Assembly: GCA_026390815.1 (NCBI GenBank)
Contig: JAPLFH010000012.1
Span: forward strand, 124,001-188,000
Length of the DNA stretch: 64,000 nt
Reading direction: 5' to 3'
DNA from: Ignavibacteriales bacterium
Lineage (GTDB): Bacteria; Bacteroidota; Ignavibacteria; Ignavibacteriales; SURF-24
Shown here piece after piece: positions 62,945 to 64,000 of the stretch (its first letter is position 1; each line of letters opens with the position of its first letter). Below the pieces are notes generated by a model. That model worked only from the letters and a program-made list of their open reading frames with translations. It had not been told where the DNA came from and made no database searches. Made by a program: the position numbers and the translations under genes.

Positions 62945-64000
62945 TCAGTTCACACTTTTTATTTTATTTAAAAATTCTTCTGCTTTTATAAATCCTGTTA
63001 TCCTTTCAACTTCTTTACCATTTGAGTTTATAACTAAAACAGTCGGCATACCTATCACATTAAACATTTTTCTTATTCTTTCAGTTTCATCTGATAAAGA
63101 TTTAGTCATATCAACTTTAAAAGCATCAAATCGTTTAAATTCATCAATAACTTTGGAATCTGAGAAAGTTATTGCATCAAGTTCTTTGCACGGAATGCAC
63201 CAATCAGCATAAAAATCAATTATCATTGGCTGGTTCTTAGCTAAAGAAGTTTGATAAAAATTATCCGAATATATTTTCCATTCCGGAGATTTTTCCTCTT
63301 TAGGAATCAGCAGGTATATTGCAATTCCAACCACAATTAAAGAAAAAGCATAGTTAAAATATTTAAAACCTTTAACTTTTCTGGCAGATTTATCAAACAA
63401 TAAAATATAAAGAGAGGCAAGAATCATAAAAACGGGAAGAATATAATTAGCAATATTTTTAGGAAGAATCGGTTGCAAAAAATATAAAGCCATTCCTAAA
63501 AGGATAAATCCAAAAATATGTTTTATCGCATCCATCCAAAAACCAGCACGGGGAAGGTTCTTGATCTTACCTGAAAAGAGAGCTAAAAATATATATGGAG
63601 TTCCTAATCCAAGAGCCAAAAAGAAGAACATTAAAAATCCATAATAGGGATCTCCTTTTGCACCAACATAAGTCACCAATCCAAGGACAAATGGACCAAT
63701 ACATGGTGCAGCCACAATTCCCATTGTTAAGCCCATAAATATTGAGCCTAAATATCCTCCCTTTGCTCCGCCAGCTTTTGCTACCAATGAGTCTGGAAGT
63801 TTAAATTCATAAAGACCAAACATGCTTAATGAAAGAGCAACAAGAACCGCTGCAATACCAAAAATAACAAAAGTGTTTTGCAATAGCGTTCCGAATACAG
63901 CACCACTTAAGGCTGTAACCACACCAATGATAGAATATGTAACAGACATTCCTAAAACATAAAGAACACCAAGTAAAAATAATTTTCCAGTGCTGCCTTC
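62945..64000 (-). CDS. DsbD-type thiol:disulfide interchange protein, 3' part
   Basis: The frame is open to the right edge, so an internal Met at 63949 is not the start. The visible 351 residues hold five or more membrane segments with GMSVTYSIIGVV, GIVAAPCIGPFVLG (a redox-active Cys of the DsbD membrane domain) and LALGLGTPYIFLALFSG, then a C-terminal thioredoxin domain with ADWCIPCKELD (CXXC) and NVIGMPTVLVINSNG. It carries electrons across the inner membrane to periplasmic thiols, probably for disulfide isomerisation or cytochrome c maturation. korA lies 117 bases downstream. Confidence 0.9.
   Translation of the reverse strand, partial: EGSTGKLFLLGVLYVLGMSVTYSIIGVVTALSGAVFGTLLQNTFVIFGIAAVLVALSLSMFGLYEFKLPDSLVAKAGGAKGGYLGSIFMGLTMGIVAAPCIGPFVLGLVTYVGAKGDPYYGFLMFFFLALGLGTPYIFLALFSGKIKNLPRAGFWMDAIKHIFGFILLGMALYFLQPILPKNIANYILPVFMILASLYILLFDKSARKVKGFKYFNYAFSLIVVGIAIYLLIPKEEKSPEWKIYSDNFYQTSLAKNQPMIIDFYADWCIPCKELDAITFSDSKVIDEFKRFDAFKVDMTKSLSDETERIRKMFNVIGMPTVLVINSNGKEVERITGFIKAEEFLNKIKSVN

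Noticed and set aside
63940-63949. ATG at 63949 as start of the DsbD-type gene
   Set aside because: The frame continues to the window edge with a typical membrane segment (LFLLGVLYVLGMSVTY), so the Met is internal.

Overview
The window is about 64 kb of compact, AT-rich (roughly one third G+C by eye) bacterial chromosome with mostly housekeeping genes. The best taxonomic clue is a large secreted protein (47450-49597) ending in a Por/type IX secretion sorting domain with the NYPNPFNP motif. Together with an Omp85 protein, LolCDE, many N-terminal lipoprotein signals, 2-oxoacid:ferredoxin oxidoreductase and a lone [FeFe]-hydrogenase maturase, this points to the Bacteroidota/Chlorobiota/Ignavibacteriota group, most likely an Ignavibacteria-like anaerobe or facultative anaerobe. 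This placement is an inference, because no rRNA gene is present.

Layout. 1-3767 (minus): 5' end of a Wzz-type chain-length protein, rsmE, a one-POTRA Omp85 protein and a CoA-binding protein. 3837-6725: full-length glycine decarboxylase gcvP. 6953-14430 (minus): one long lipid operon, yceD-rpmF-plsX-fabH-fabD-DUF3109-fabG-acpP-fabF-rnc, tightly packed with several TTG starts and stop/start overlaps; rpmF (59 codons) lies between yceD and plsX. 14626-23228 (plus): prsW-type protease (apparently frameshifted at an A11 tract), an unknown gene, nadD, meaB, an acyl-CoA dehydrogenase, a methylcrotonyl-CoA-carboxylase-like carboxyltransferase, a DUF2279-like protein, an NtrC-type regulator and a HIT protein. 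23236-34230 (minus): purD, a glycosyltransferase, guaB, glutaryl-CoA-dehydrogenase-like gene, recX, recA, thpR, cinA, pgpA, pgsA and purC.

34449-42307 is the most accessory part: a small membrane protein, then a minus-strand three-gene unit (DNA methyltransferase, PD-(D/E)XK-like nuclease candidate, B12-binding radical SAM protein) joined by a 2-nt gap and a TGATG overlap, a tRNA-Phe with its own promoter and terminator, a decayed 5' copy of an amino-acid permease gene in front of the intact gene, and a GH5 glycosidase lipoprotein. 42497-53065 holds a phosphohexomutase, hemolysin III, DUF58 protein, TPR lipoprotein, hydE, the T9SS cargo protein, LD-carboxypeptidase, a PlsC-like acyltransferase and a POT peptide transporter. 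53102-53580 is a Pro-Arg-His-Glu tRNA cluster with a shared terminator and a tRNA-Pro-like remnant. 53836-57045 is lolC/E-like pair plus lolD. 57151-64000 (minus) has an unknown gene, nrnA, a DUF1566-like lipoprotein flanked by an intact and a decayed copy of the korB 3' end, korA-korB, and the 3' part of a DsbD-type gene.

The metabolic picture is fatty-acid and phospholipid synthesis, purine synthesis, branched-chain and lysine-type acyl-CoA degradation, glycine cleavage and ferredoxin-linked 2-oxoacid metabolism. No CRISPR array, prophage, insertion sequence or integrase was found. The most interesting candidates are the methyltransferase-nuclease-radical SAM unit, the prsW frameshift, and three independent partial duplications (permease 5' end, korB 3' end, tRNA-Pro).
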